A stretch of 64,000 bases of DNA from Apostichopus japonicus. Taxonomy: Eukaryota; Echinodermata; Holothuroidea; Aspidochirotida; Stichopodidae. This document shows positions 1 to 15,100 of this stretch, piece by piece (position 1 is the first letter of the stretch; every line of letters begins with the position of its first letter). The stretch is taken from assembly GCF_037975245.1 (NCBI RefSeq), contig NC_092577.1, positions 511,001 to 575,000 of the forward strand, read 5' to 3'. The position numbers and the translations under genes are program-made. The notes under the pieces were generated by a model. It did no database searches and was not told the origin of the DNA. It saw only the letters and a program-made list of their open reading frames with translations.

Positions 1-105
1 AGACTGTCAGATTGGAAATCAGAAGGTCAGAAATCCGAAAACCCAGCCTACGATATTATCTTTGAAGTGACACTAGTACTAGTGGTGAAGTGAAAGTCAG
101 TCAAC
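1..105 (+). other. 5' leader of the SLC5A gene
   Basis: Sequence directly upstream of the ATG at 106, with an in-frame stop at 91-93. It is presumably 5' UTR and/or proximal promoter. The transcription start cannot be placed because the window begins here. Confidence 0.5.
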
Positions 106-3100
106 ATGGCTTCGTCAAGCCTCGCAGCGTGGGACTATGTTGCCATAATTGGTTATTTTATTCTGGTGTTATGTGTTGGGCTTTACGTAAGTTGCTAGGC
201 GTATCATCTAAATTAAACTAGGGCCTAGTAGTAGTAGTTTATGACTAGGTGCTATGACCTATACTATAGCATGTAGGCCCGAGCTGGCCGGTTATAGCCT
301 AGGACTATACCTATACATAATTCCCTCATAAGTAACGAATGAGATTATAGTTAGAAGGATACTCCAGAGCGAAATTTATTTTGATGTATTATTAAAGCGG
401 GACAAAATCAAAGAATTCCTGCGAAAGTTGCATTATAATCCTATGTAGGCCTACTGCTTTTGAGATATTGGCAGGCAGACGTTCTTGCATTTTTTATTGT
501 AAGTGGACTTAAAGTTAAAGCAAACAGGTGTGATGTTATGGCTGCACACTGACTAAACTATGTATTAACATTTTTTCAATCTGTTGTTTTGACCCGTAAT
601 TGGATAGCATTGATTGTTTGCCAGCCTAAATTGGATGTGACGTTTTTGACTAATTACCAATTAATGCCTGTGACAAAGGTACAATATGGATACATCAAAT
701 TTTGGAGCAGCAAAATAGATGAAAATTTTAAAGAAAACCAAAAGATTTATTTGTCATTATGTATCAATGACATCACATCTGTTTGCTTCAAGTTCACTAT
801 ATGGTACAGGAGGTGACAACTTCAACTGCCAATATCTCGATCGTAAACAAAAGGTAGGATTTTTATGCAAATTCCACCAGAATGCTTGATAATATTCCTC
901 ATTGACATAGCAGAAATAAATTTTCTTTTGCCTTATCCTTTTAAGTTAAAAGGCCAGTTTTGTAGACCAGTTCTATAGGCACATTCATCATAAACTTTGT
1001 AATATGACCACTAGTTTTAAATGTATTCTGTGGATGTGCGGATCTGTGATATTGTTGTATTACAGTAAGTCAAGGTCAAAGTCACCCAAGGTCACCAGAG
1101 TTCAACTATTGGAAACCTTGTATATGCATGATATCTCGAGTTAGGCAGCATTGATACGTTCATATTTGGCATGTGGATGTATTATATTGAATAGAAGAAC
1201 TCAATTGATTTTGGAGGAGGTGAAAGGTCATCTGGGTCACCAGTGGTCAAACTCTGAAAACCTATTACACATGATATCTCATGTTGGAAATCATGCAATT
1301 CTCATACATGGAATATGGAAATTCTCATATTAAGTACAAGAATCCTGTTAATGTTGGCGTAGTTCAAACGTCATATGAGGTCAACAGATCAAATTCCTTT
1401 AAACATGATATCTCAAGGTAAGAATCATGGAAACTTCTCAAGGCCCCTATTGTATTTCGAGGACATGTATTGCCATGTGCAGTAGACTAACCTGTGTTCA
1501 TCATGCCATAGTGTAAATGTACATCAAAAAGAGTCATTCAGGATGTTTATAGTATGAGAGCTCTATTTCTACCGTGAACGAGCAACATTATAGTGTAATG
1601 AAGTCTTCGAAACCTCAATGCATTTTTGCATTCTGGTTATGGATGGCAAGCAAACTGGTTATAGCTTTTATCCAAATTGTCTATATGGCCTGACCATGTT
1701 TGGTAGCTCTAGCTACATTAATAGTTACAGCCTCAAACTTTGTTAGAAAGTCATGCAGTTATATAGTCAGATTTGGTCTGTACTGTGTCTGTATAATTTA
1801 TGTATACCAGGCAGGCATTCTCATTTGTTGTACAACATTGCAAAGATAATGCTTTCAATTTATTCAAACAAGTGCAAATGAAAAATAAGAAGAGAAAAAA
1901 CAAAACCATGGACACATGTATACTAGCTGTATCAATACAGTTTGATTTTATAATGTTTGGAAATTAATATGACTTCAGTCAGAACAAAGGTTACAAATCT
2001 TCTAAGTACTGTAATCAGTGTGCTAGAAAACTTGACAAACAGATCAGTTCTAAGTATATTGTTGCACCTGTTCAAATATATAATTCATAGAGACTAAGTA
2101 GGTTTCCAATATAGAGTCCATGGAAAGTAACTCTCACTGAAATGTAGTATATATTACTGGCAATAGATACCATCAGCTGAACAGGCAGTGTTAAAACAAA
2201 GGGAATAATTATGATGGCAGAAAATCTTACATTATATACAATTAAAGGAAATGTTGCATGTAGCTGTTTGTTAACAAAGCAGTACCTAATAGTATCGTAT
2301 TATGGTGAACATATCATGCATGCCACACCTTCATTTGCAGAATGTTCACCTTAAATCTTTGTGTAAAAGTAAGTTGGCCTGAGGTTTCGATCCTAGCAGG
2401 ATCTTCTTCAAAGGCTAAAAAAAAAAAAAAAAAATGGAAAAAAAAAAAAGCTTGAAAATGTTCACGTTAAATCTTGGTTAGAATTCTCAGATTACAGTAG
2501 ACAATATGTTAGTTTGAGTATAAACTGTACCATATAGTGTGTGTGGTACTGTATACTAGCCAAGAATGTGCAAGGTATTCAAATTTACATCTACTGTAAA
2601 TGAGTTTAAGTTACATTGCATGTACTCTGTGGAGTTTTTTTTAGCCAGTTATACTATGGACCTTGTCTAGCATGGTGATTTGGTGAACAGGTGGTAATTC
2701 AGCTTGTTTGGACAATACATGTACTCACAGTTTTATATTTATTGCTGACATCTGGATGAAATGGTTTCAATACATACATGTAATGTTTACATTGACATGG
2801 TAGGAATTCCCCAATAGCTATGAATGAGCTGTTTGGAATGTTCAAGTTAAGTATATACTGCATTTTTTTAGTCAATCCAGTCATGAATCAACAGACTTTC
2901 TTTCTTCACAGTCTCTCTGCCGTTCTAACAGAGGCACCGTCAGTGGTTACTTTCTGGCAGGAAGACACATGCTATGGCTTCCGGTAAGTATCCCTGAAAT
3001 ACCAAAGACTCCTGCATTTATCAAAACATCCCTGAATTACAAGAGACTCCTGCATGTATCAAAAACTTCCCTGAAATACAAGAGACTCCTGCATGTATTA

Positions 3101-6100
3101 AAAACACCCCTGAAGCACAAAAGACTCCTGCATGTATTAAAGACTTCCCTGAAATACAAGAGACTCCTGCATGTATTAAAACATCTCTGAAATAAAAGAG
3201 ACTCCTGCATGTATTAAGAACTTCCCTGAAATACAACAGACTCCTGCATGTATTAAAGGCTTCCATGAAATACAACAGACTCCTGCATGTATTAAAGGCT
3301 TCCATGAAATACAACATACTCCTGCATGTATTAAAAACATCCCTGAAATAAAAGAGACTCCTGCATGTATTAAAAAAATCCCTGAAATAAAAGAGACTCC
3401 TGCATGTATTAAAAACATCCCTGAAATAAAAGAAACTCCTGCATGTATTAAAAACTTTCCTGAAATACAAGAGACTCCTGCATGTATTAAAGACTTTCCT
3501 GAAATGAAAGAAACTCCTACATGTATTAGAAACATCCCTGAAATAAAAGAAACCCCTGCATGTATTAAAAACATCCCTGAAATACAACAGACTCATGCAT
3601 GTATTAAAGACCTGCCTGAAATGCAACAGACTCCTGCATGTATTAAAGTAAAAACTTCCCTGAAATAACAAAGACTCCTGCATGTATTAAAAACTTTTGG
3701 CTAATAGTAAGCAACTTAAAGGGGAATACTAAGGCTCCCTCCCGTATGACAATTAACCAATAGTGAAAATATTAAAGGAATTCATGAACATGAGTATTAT
3801 TTATATATATGTACACTACATGACTATATTAGACATGTGTTGCACAAACATATATCTAGAAAGATCACAGACTAAGAATGTAAAATATTTTGGGGTTGAT
3901 TTCCTTAGAACGAGTTCAATAGCCTAACAAATTCATTAACATGTCTTGAAGTATATATGATTAATACATCTGCAGCTGGAGTTGGTACTGTGGAATTTGT
4001 TAAGCTATTCCACATGGACGTACTACCATGTAATTAACATATGTTCCATCTAGCCGTAATTTTCATTTTTGTGTTTGATTTATCACCAGAAGTGGAGGTA
4101 TATTTAGCTTCAGTGAAATACTCATTTTCAAGCAGTCCATTGAAGCATAATGCAATACAACCAAGGATAAATGTTACAGTGTAAATGAGCAGCTATTTAT
4201 AGCTATAGAGCTGATATACTGTATTAATAAACATTCCGATTAATGTGTTATGTATGACTATAGCCCTCTTTTGAGGAGCTATTTATAGCTCTATATAGTA
4301 GAGTACTAGAGTTGATATACTGTATTAATAAACATTCAGATTAATGTGTTATGACTTAGATAGCCCTCTTATGAGGAGCTATTTATATAGTAGAGCTGAT
4401 TAAATTAAAACATTCTGATTTATGTGTTATGTATGACTATAGCCCTCTTATAAGGAGCTATGTAAAGCTCTATATAGTAGAGCTGATATACTGTATAAAT
4501 ATATACAATATGTATATAAATATATTTCAGATTAATGTATTATGTATGACTACACAGTAGCCCTCTTATGAGGAGCTAATTAAAGCTCTATATAGTAGAG
4601 CTGATATACTGTATAAATATATAAAATATGTATATAAATTTATATATTCAGATTAATGTGTTATGTATGAATATACCGTATAGCCCTCTTATGAGGAGCT
4701 AATTAAAGCTCTATATAGTAGAGCTGATATATAGTAAATCGGGGTAAAAAAAAACCACAGGGTAGTTGGGGTAAAAAAAACCCACCCCCACTACAAGTCG
4801 TGAGAAATTGAAACACATTTTTGTATGGTGTATGTGAAAACCATGGTGCCCAAGTCAATTCTGACATACTTTATTGATTGTTACTATTCTTTTCCATCGG
4901 CGTATCGATACTTTTAGCGCCGATTTTTCCCATACTCTAAAAATAGCAAATATTTAGGTTCTGAACACTGTCCTTTAACTTTATCCTGCAAAAAATATTA
5001 GAACTGATATAGAGGTTTTTGTTTCTTGGTTATGATAACAAGAGGTGTACCTACATGAATCAGTAATGTAATTACCCGCACGATCTGCCAGTTTTCTCGA
5101 ATGACGTGGATTTTTTTTATCCCAGGGTTTAGTGTCCGTTTGGGGTAAAAAAAGACCAGTCCTATTTTCCTCCCAAAATGGTTTATATTTATCACAGAAT
5201 GTTAGAACTGCTATATGATTGACACAGGGAGTACATCTATGCTCCTCTTATTTCTACCAATATAATAATTTACATTTTTATAACTAACTGTTGCCTGTTC
5301 TTAACCTAAGTTATTGCTATGTTAGCCTAGTGTTATAGCCTAACACAATATATGTCTGCTGTATGGTTATCTTGTTATTTTTAGAGTCCTAAATTATACT
5401 CTACCCTAAGTCCCAACCCCACAGCTGGATGTGATACTAATATATAGAATAACACTCATAAAACATGGTCAATAATGTTTCAGGGGGTATTAAACAGTCT
5501 TGATAGAATCTTGCTTAGTCTCGGAAGGTGGGGTTTGTTTCCCGGAGTTTATCGTTTGGCAATAGGTTAATTCATGCAGAACTCGATTGAAAATGCCCAA
5601 ATAAAGCTTTTCTAAAGTGTGCTGAAAATATTTCTGGTGGTTTTGCACATTTTCTTTGGTAGTATGTTGTTTTAACAGTGTGGACTTTTTTTACCCCAGC
5701 AGGGTTTTTTTATTACCCCAAAAATGACTAACAGCCGGGGTAAAAAAAAAACCACCCCTTTTCTGGAATTTCTCCTTTACTCATTGTGATTGAAATTTTT
5801 ATTATGGCTATTTAGGAAGGTATTCCCAATTGTCAACTGACAATGCTAAAATATCTACCTAAGCATCTACCTAACGAGTTTTATGTTAAACTTTAAGGAA
5901 ACGTTTTTTTTTTACCCCGTCTTACTATACTGTATAAATATATACAATATGTATATAAATATATCAGATTAATGTGTTATGTATGAATATATAGCCCTCT
6001 TATGAGGAGCTAATTAAAGCTCTATATAGTAGAGCTGATATACTGTATAAATATATATATGTATATAAATTTATATATTCAGATTAATGTGTTATGTATG

Positions 6101-9100
6101 AATATATAGCCCTCTTAAGCCCACTGCACTGAGGGAAAAGCACATACAGTTTGTCGTAATAGGGCTTGTCAAGTAGGCAATACCTTGAGTGTCATTAAAA
6201 ACATAAACCATAAATGTTAATTACATCCCCCTCCCCTCCCCCCTCCCATCCCAATCATCATTTAAGGTGGTTAGTGTATGCCATACAACATCCAGTTCAG
6301 GGAATGAACAATTGTGCCTTAAAATATTGGATAGCAATTAACACTATGCAAAAATGGCTAAATTATACAGATGGAACAAAAAAACACAGCTTTGTAATAT
6401 TGTCATCTTATGGTAATAAAAGAAAATTCATAAATTTCAGAAACATAAATGATATTTTAGATATATTAATTGTCTTCATTCTTGTTTCTGTCAGGTTGGG
6501 GCTTCTCTGTTTGCCAGCAACATCGGTAGTGAACATTTTATAGGTTTAGCAGGGTCTGGAGCAGCAGCTGGTATCGGAGTTGCAGCATTTGAATTCAATG
6601 TGAGTGTAACAGTTCAAGTTCATCTCTCACCAGTTTATGTGATATTTAAGACTTTGTGCTAGTTGCTGACGGTTAAGGGTATAGGCTGTGCACTATTGGT
6701 TATTTGATTAACAAATATAAATTATGAAGAGTTCCTAGCTGCTTTCTTGATTTCATTCTTAATTCTCCCACATTGGTGTTATAATTTAGTCACAGTGGAT
6801 AATGGTAAAGTTCAATGTATGTACTTATGTCTTTTAGTCCTCCTGCAAGCAGGAACTTGCGAAGAAGCCTCATTGGCTTATCAAAGCCTCAAGCTGACCG
6901 AAGTCAGTCTCTTACATTCATATTTAACATACATGATTATGAAGCGTATCACGACATATATGCACCTAAAATATCAACGCTCTCAACCAAAACTCATCAA
7001 GCTGTATGTAATTTGTTATTGCCACACTTCATTATAAATGCCTTTATTAAATTCATCTCCTTCTCGCCCTGTTATTTTCCTGGGGGTTTTCATCTGACAA
7101 GTAACCAATGTTTATTTGATTTTATTTACAGGCTTGCCTGCTGGTTCAACTCCTTGGATGGGTGTTTTTACCAGTCTACATAGCCAGCGGGGTGAATTTT
7201 TCAATTGTTCAATCAATATAGTATTCATTCATGTTGTACTCAATCGTTTATATTTCATATAATTAATCCTGTCAACCGTTTGGTAGCTGTACTCCATCAT
7301 ATTACATTAATGCAGTAATCATGCCTGTAGTAGGGTAATCAATCACAGAATATTTAAGTAGTACTCAACACTGCAATAGTGTACTCTGGCCATCGCATTA
7401 TGTTAGAATAGTACTCAACCCGGTAGAATAGTACTCCATCAGGTTATATTGGTAGAGACTTATTCAATCCTAGATTAATAGTATACTAGTACTCTCTCAC
7501 ATAACATTATTAGAGCAGTACTCAATCCTGTAGTACAGTACCAGCTCAACCCTGTAGCATGCAGTCACACCTCAGCCCTGTACGTAGTACAGTACAGTAC
7601 TAGCTCAAACCTACATCAATTAAAATACCAGCTCAACCCTGTATAACAGTACTAGCTCAACCCTGTATTACAGTACCAGCTCAACCCTGTATTACAGTAC
7701 AAGCTCAACACTGTAGTAGTAGCACCAGCCCTGCATTACAGTACCAGCTCAGCCCTGTATTACAGTACCAGCTCAGCCCTGTATTACAGTACCAGCTCAA
7801 CCCCGCATTACAGTATCAGCTCAACCCTGTATTACAGTACTAGCTGAACCCTGCATTACAGTACCAGCTCAACCCTGTATTACAGTACAAGCTCAACCCT
7901 GTATTATAGTACCAGCTCAAACCTACAGTAATTAAAATACCAGCTCAACCCATTGTTACAGTACAAGCTCAACACTGTAGAAGTACCCCTCTACAAATTT
8001 AAGTGTGCTAGTTGCGCGCAGCTTATGCGCCGAGAGCGAACATACAACAACGTTCGTAACTGGCGCACAAAAGTACGCAACCTGCGCACAACCCACGCGC
8101 TCCAAGGGAAGCGTGCGCTTTGTCTTAGCGCGCGCACACTAAGACGGAGCGCGCCCGTGCCATCTTAGCAGGCGCACGCTTCGTATTAGCGTGCACGTGC
8201 TTCGTCTTTGCACGTGCGCGCTTGATGTTAGCGCGCCAGTTCTTGGTTAAGCGTACAAAGAGGACTTAAATACTTTTGCTGACTTCTGAAGCAAACAATT
8301 TGGACTTAGAAAAAAATGTGAAGCAAACAATTTGGACTTTGAAAAAATTGCTTATATGTCTTTGTGCGCGAGTAGCTCTTGGACTTGAACCATGTGTAGA
8401 CTTGTGTAAGGTGGTGCGGTGAGCATACAAACTTCTGGGTCAGTTTCATGGGAACCCGAAGGCCCTTAGGGGTTCTTGAAACAATTCTGTAGGGTATATT
8501 GAACAGTATTTAAAAGCATGAGAAATGTTACAGTACAATTAGGAACGCAGGCTTTCAGTGAAATGTTACTTCAAATGATCTTCAATGAAATCAAGATGCT
8601 TGTGCACCTTGGGGAATAGGAGGAAAACAGGGCAATATTTTTCAAGCCTGACAAACAATTTCTAATGTAAGTTAACAACACCTTTAGAAATAAGATACCT
8701 CATTACAAAGAACATGTAGTGAAATGAAATTTATTTACACTCATCATACAGTACATGTAAGTAATGTATCACAGGCTAACAAATAGAAAGAATATCAAAA
8801 TTGAGGGAGAAACCCATCTTTTGTTTAGAAGCCAAAATAAGTATGACACATGTAATGTCAATTGTGAATTCATGGTTAAAACCAGTAAGGGTTTTCCTTG
8901 CACTACACCATTAACTTGAGGCTTATGCTCCATTGTTGATAAAGAACTACAATTTGGAATTTACTGTAATTACGTATATCAAGTACTACCACACCTCTTT
9001 CTCCACTCAATCCCCCAGCCTCAAAATGTATACCAATTCCTTTTGCCCTAATATGAGCAGAAAGCTGAATATATACACAGCATTTATTCATGTCTCACAA

Positions 9101-12100
9101 TGATTTCCTAAAGAAAACTAAACATTAAAATTGGTAACCTGAAGGCACTCATTTTTATTTGCAGTACACCCTGAGTATTAGTCTACCAGCAAAAGATATT
9201 ATTCCACCCTTTAGTCACTCTCTAGTAAATTTGGAGCTTGTGCAATGAAAGACTCTTCTGGATTTTCAAACTGCATGAAAATACATAGCTCAGCAATATC
9301 CTTTACAGGTATGATATGAAAAAAAACATCACCTTGATTTTTAACCATCAAAAGATGGTCTAATTTTAATGTTTTTCTGCAATTTGCAGCAATGCTTTCA
9401 GCCACAGAGTTCATGTGCTTTATCACAGCGAGATAATCTGAAGAGCACATACATTTCGCAGAGCAACTGCAGCATTTCGTACATTTTAAAAAGTACTTTA
9501 TCTGCCCAAAAAATGTAACTCCCTCTTTAAGGTATCTTACAGTGTATGAATTTCTTTTGGTCACAAGTTTGTAATCACTGCTGTAAAGTAACATGTCATT
9601 CAGCTGAAGACGAAGAAATTTGTAAAAAAGCTGTGGTTTATAACCAATACATTCAACTATCAATGGCAACAGATCTGACTCAGGGTTACAAGGCAAAAGA
9701 CGACCAACCACTGAAATGAAGCCATCTATCACCTCTGTCCTTGAGGCAGGTTTTTTCTTAACAGATAGTTTTTTAACATACTTCAATGTATCTGCCCCAA
9801 CAGACACATTTTGCAATAACTCTGGAACCTTCAGCAAAGAACACAAATTATTTGCTATTTGCAAATGTGGCTTTTTTGTGCCCTGCACCATGTGCAATAA
9901 TTTCCCATTGATATCTTCATATGCAAAGCATGAATACACCCACAGTGGACCAAGATTTCTCACTACACCTGGAAGATGGAGAAGCCCATGAACCACAGAA
10001 AGGCAGTACCTGTCTCCATATAATGTCCCAAACAAGTAACAAAACTGGATAAGTAAACTTTCACAGTATTTAATATCATTGACAGAAATACTGTCACTAT
10101 TCAAAATGACAACTGCCTCTACTAGTAATGCATAATGCTCAAAAAATATGTCATTCATTAAACCCTTTAGAGCTGGTAAAGAGTAATAAAACAGCCATGC
10201 CCTATATTCTGATGCCTTCCAATAACCCAAATGATCTTTAATACTCCTTGGAATTCGGGAAATGAAATGTGGAGGCTTTATCTTGGTAAGTCGCATATCA
10301 ATATTGTCAAGCAGTTTGGTTAAAGAAAATAGTTCTTTGGAATGAGATGTGTCGAACCATAAGTGTAACAATTTCTTAGATACTCCAAGCAGAACTGTGT
10401 GCATATAATCAATAGCCATTCCATCAGCAAGATTCATACCAAATGAACTTAGAAAAGTAGGCCCTTTGATGCCATTAATGGGCTTTTTCATTTGCATGGT
10501 ATGCACTTTCATAGCATCACTCAACATTTTTTCATGAGACCGTTTAGGACCAAGGGGATTAGTCATGCAAAAAGGATATGTCCACACCGAGCCTTTTCCT
10601 GTTGATGTTGAACAGCCTTTTTGTAAGCAATGAGAACACCCAAAAGCACCATTAAACTGCACCATATTTAACATTACAGCTCTTGCAGGAAGGTCACATG
10701 TACCGCAGAGAACCACAGCTTTAACTATGATAATTTCCTTTTTGTCCTGAGCATAAACTTCTACACCATCTTGAAGTTCTTTAATGGAAGCAAGGAATGG
10801 CTTCAGAAAAGTGCCCACAGCCGGTTTTGAACCAAGCCACAATCCAGCGTAAATCAAATTCTCTTTTAGGAACCGTCGTTTATGCGGCAACTCATTGATT
10901 GAAAAAAAGAGGGGCCAAAGGCTGACCTTTGATGATTTGAAGATGGGACATCCATCTGTATACCACATAAGAGATATGTTTCTTGGTTCATGTAAAAGTT
11001 TTCCGGGAGCAAAAAGACGTTTGTACTGCTCTCCATCATAAATATCCTCAATATTGTCACTGTTTTTCTTCTTTCTGTTGAATCTATGCTGCAAGTCATT
11101 ATAAAATCCCTGCCTTTTCATTAAGGTGCAAATTTGATTAACAATCGGTATTTCTATAAAGTAGGATATTCCACTGTTCTCCGAGACATTACTGCTGCAT
11201 ACTGGGCACCTAACATTATCAGAGGAGCTAAGTAAATAATTACAAAAATTGCAGAACTTGTGGAATTTCAAAGGATTTTTTAGAGTTCCATAAAATTTGT
11301 TAAACATATGAAGTGTTGTCTTGCAGATATTTGGCTTTTGGCAGTGCATTGAAATTAGCACAAGCAAATCAACCAGTGCAACACCAGTAATGCTATGGCT
11401 GCTTGAAAACATCAGAATCATCAACATACTTTCTGCCAAAGTTAGTGGAGCACCTTCATAAAGTGGTTTACTTCCTTCATCTTCTGCTTCATCATGGATA
11501 GATGGGGATTCCTTGCAGTCAAACCAGTCATCTTCAAGGTCGAACTCCTCTACACTGAGTGGGTCACACCAGTCATCACTTTCATAAATGCCTCCTACCT
11601 CTTTAATATTTGCCAGGTGGAGGTTATCATCATCCAGATCCCTGTGATGAGTACAGGAAAACAAAGTTATGGTTCAAATATAACCTGTTTATGTGTGAAC
11701 AACTATGTTAGAGTACAGCCAAGAACCTTGCATTGTTTTAGTGAATGGCAAGGAAACATGAGCTTCTTGCATGTTTCTATGATGAAACATTTTTCCATGA
11801 TTTAAGTGTACTTCTAAAAGTAAAGATGACTAGAAAAGTACATATAGAGGAAATCCCCAAACCCTTGACCAATTTGACACAGCATCGCACCAACTTTAAC
11901 TCTATTTTCTATTCTATTTCATTTGATCAAGGATTAAACTGCAACACTTACTAGCATCATACATGTCAAATTAACAACACTTGATAGATTTCACCCAACC
12001 TGCCTGGACATATTAAAACCCACACAAGCTCTGATCAGTACCATATATCTTCATTCTTGTTAAAGAAACCACATAAGCCCAGGTTGGTTAATAAAAAAAT

Positions 12101-15100
12101 CCAGGCTGTTTGGGCAAATTGTATTTTGGGAATAAGACAGCTGGCCAGTTGGTCCTTACCTATTTCCCTTACAACTACTGTATGTGAGTCTACCTAAAAA
12201 GTATCACTAATTTGGGAAGCCTAGTTATACTATAAGCCTAGGTCTTATTACCTTTTTATTCCATCCGTTGAGGAGCCATCAGACAGAGGTAGGCCCATGA
12301 AGTGGTCAGATTCGGAGAAATTCAGATTATTACTAGATCCTTGTTCCACAGTATGAATGCATTCAAGTTCAGATGACAAATTCTGAGTACCCATTTTATC
12401 CTCATTGAGTTCAGGTTTTAAATGGGTTGTAAGGGAAGGTTGGCTAGGTTCAAATTGTTTGTTTGTTGCTTGGCCTATGTATTGCGTAATTTGGAGGCTA
12501 GTACTACTAGTAGCAGTACTACCATGGGCATCATGTTCAACTTCAACCTCTCTTGTTGAAACGAAGTCAACTTGCCCTGGCTGAATTTCACTTACTGTGA
12601 ATTCATCATCTTCTAATTCAACTGTCCTAACACCTAAACTCGCATTAATCTCCACTTGCTTGTCCATACGCCACCGTGTGGTTCTCGAGACAGTTTGTTT
12701 TGATGAACTATTAATATCACTAGGCTTAGGCCTTGTTCGACAGCGTGACTGAACGTTAGGCTGACGTTGTGTACGCCGCCGCTTATAAGCTCTGTTGTCC
12801 TGTGTAGGCAAGTAAGGACTTGTTGGATCAACTTCCAGTAAGTGAGACATTATGAATATGAGGTGGTTTCGAAGTCACCATAACACAACTGCGACAGTGA
12901 ATTCATCTGTGCAAAACCTACGAATGATCACCATTTCCCCCCTGATGAAACAACAGGCGGGCTCGGTAGTGCTGACGTTTAAAAATACTTTCACCGGATG
13001 GTCGCCGCGCTGTAATAGTTTACTAAGTATGTTAGATTAACGTTGGCAACTTGGCACTGTATACTAAATTACTACTTGAGAACACTGCTAGTGTAGATCA
13101 GTGCTTGAAAATAGCAATTAACATATCCCGATAATGGTCAGTTGTACGGAACAATGTACGATACAACTAAAATGCTTCCACATCGTGAAAATGAATTTTC
13201 TTAAATACGCATCGTTAGATCCTGTTACCAATACAAGTTTTCAAAGATAAGCTCATGCGACTACTTTTGAACCGAATTACTGCTCTATAAACATTTTGAC
13301 CACCTTAACCGTGTTATTAGCTGTACGTGATTCTTTCTCCTCCGTGGAAGCACTTTGCCAAACTATAGATGTTGCGTAAGTCGATATATATGCAAATATT
13401 ATGGACTGGTAGATACTAGCCAATCAGCGTAGAACAAACGATCATCGCGCTTTAATTTTGAACCTAAGTTAGAAGTACCGACGTTACAGTACGCTGTCAA
13501 CAAGTTCTTGCCGAAAAGTCCATATCTTTCCCTTGACATCTACTGTAACTTATTTCAATCAGCCATTGCGAAAGTGTTTAATTTTTTTTTTTTTTTTTAT
13601 GCCTTGTATTGATTCCGCTCAACTTTAATTAGCTGATAGTTTATCTCTCAGTTTCGTTTGCATGAACGTAAGGTTTCTAGCTCTTCCATAGCCTAACCTA
13701 CTAGCCTAACGTCCTGTAGTTCTACAGCCTCGACTTTGCAAACCAGTTGTTCGTTTTCTTTGTATCGGAAGCAGGATATTCCGTTGGATTATCGTCAAAA
13801 TACATTCTTTGTCAACCTGTTGGGAGATTGCAGCTTTGCGAATTATCCAGGGAATTTTAACAATATCAAGACATTTATATTTGCAAGTTAGGGCCTTGAT
13901 AATGGATGCGACTGCCTTGATGCTTTTGTCTCAGACAGCGGCAGAAAATGCAAAAAGTCCTAAAGTCGTTTCAACGAAACTCCAAACTGTTCGGCAAAGA
14001 TGCCTTATTTACTGGGTTGACGATCGTTTAGTCAGCATCGAACCTTTATCTTCAGTGGTTGAAAAAAATCAAGTGAAAGAAGGAGCTGTTTGTAAAATCA
14101 AGTGGAAAGGAAAGGGACCATATCTCGGAAAGCTTATCAAAATCAGTGGTGAGTACTATTGCGATAGGCTAACAAGTAACATTAACTTAAGAGTAACACT
14201 AAATTTACAGCTTAGGCTAAGCAATTGTAGCTTAGGCTACCTTACTAATACTACTAGGCCTAGTACTACAGTAGTAACTATTTAAACTTAAAGCCTAGGC
14301 CTATGCTGTATTGGCTCTAAATATGCCAGATATTCAAATGTGGTTAGCCTAGGCCTAGCCTACCTTTGATCAAAATTCTTTATTGGCCGTGGCTATTCTT
14401 ACGACTAGTCGTAACAATTATTTATAAACTATTCTTACAACAAAGGCGAATTAGGCTACACATAACACAACATTTGATAGCCTATAGCCCTCAACGCAGA
14501 TGATTAGAAGGCTGCAAAATTGCAGAGCAATGGAATCAGTAAATAGGCTACTTTATATTTATGTTGGTTTCCTCTGACGTTACAAGTACAAGGAAGCCTA
14601 GGCCACATGCTTATTGGCGTCAAGAAATAAATTTAAAGCGTTCCAAAGAATGTTTACTTAGTTATGGAGTCATCATTTCAAAAGCATGGTCCTTCTTTAC
14701 CAGGTCCAAACAAGACAAATGTTGGTACTGTATGCATTAATATACAAAGCAAAGTAATTTTTCAGAAAGTTGCTCATTGTCTTGAAAAATCCTGTACAAT
14801 TTGAAATCAAATTGAAATCCTGTACAAATTGATTAGCCTAGTTTTCCATAGGAACTTTGTGGTGTGTAAAAATTAAAACCTTTCTGTGAATAGTGTTAAT
14901 ACGACAAATATGTCGACTGTACACTTTAAATATGTCACGCATCATTAATGTTCATTAATTTATTTCTTGCTACTTTTCGAGTCTACAGTAGTTTAACTGT
15001 ACTTCGTCCCTTTAATGCATGTCATTTATCTGACAACCAAAGTCACCAAACCTTACCTGCAGGCTACAGTCTATACAGTAATTACCTACTGTATGACATC

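Noticed and set aside
589..1333. Short frames in SLC5A intron 1
   Set aside because: 60-75 aa, non-ATG or chance starts, lying in a spliced intron with dispersed repeats.
3021..3683. 220-aa minus-strand frame rich in [13 protein letters not shown]
   Set aside because: It is the 39-bp minisatellite read in an open frame; it has no start context and overlapping frames are equally open.
9716..9991. 91-aa plus-strand frame with Cys pairs
   Set aside because: Antisense to the transposase exon; no splice or family support.
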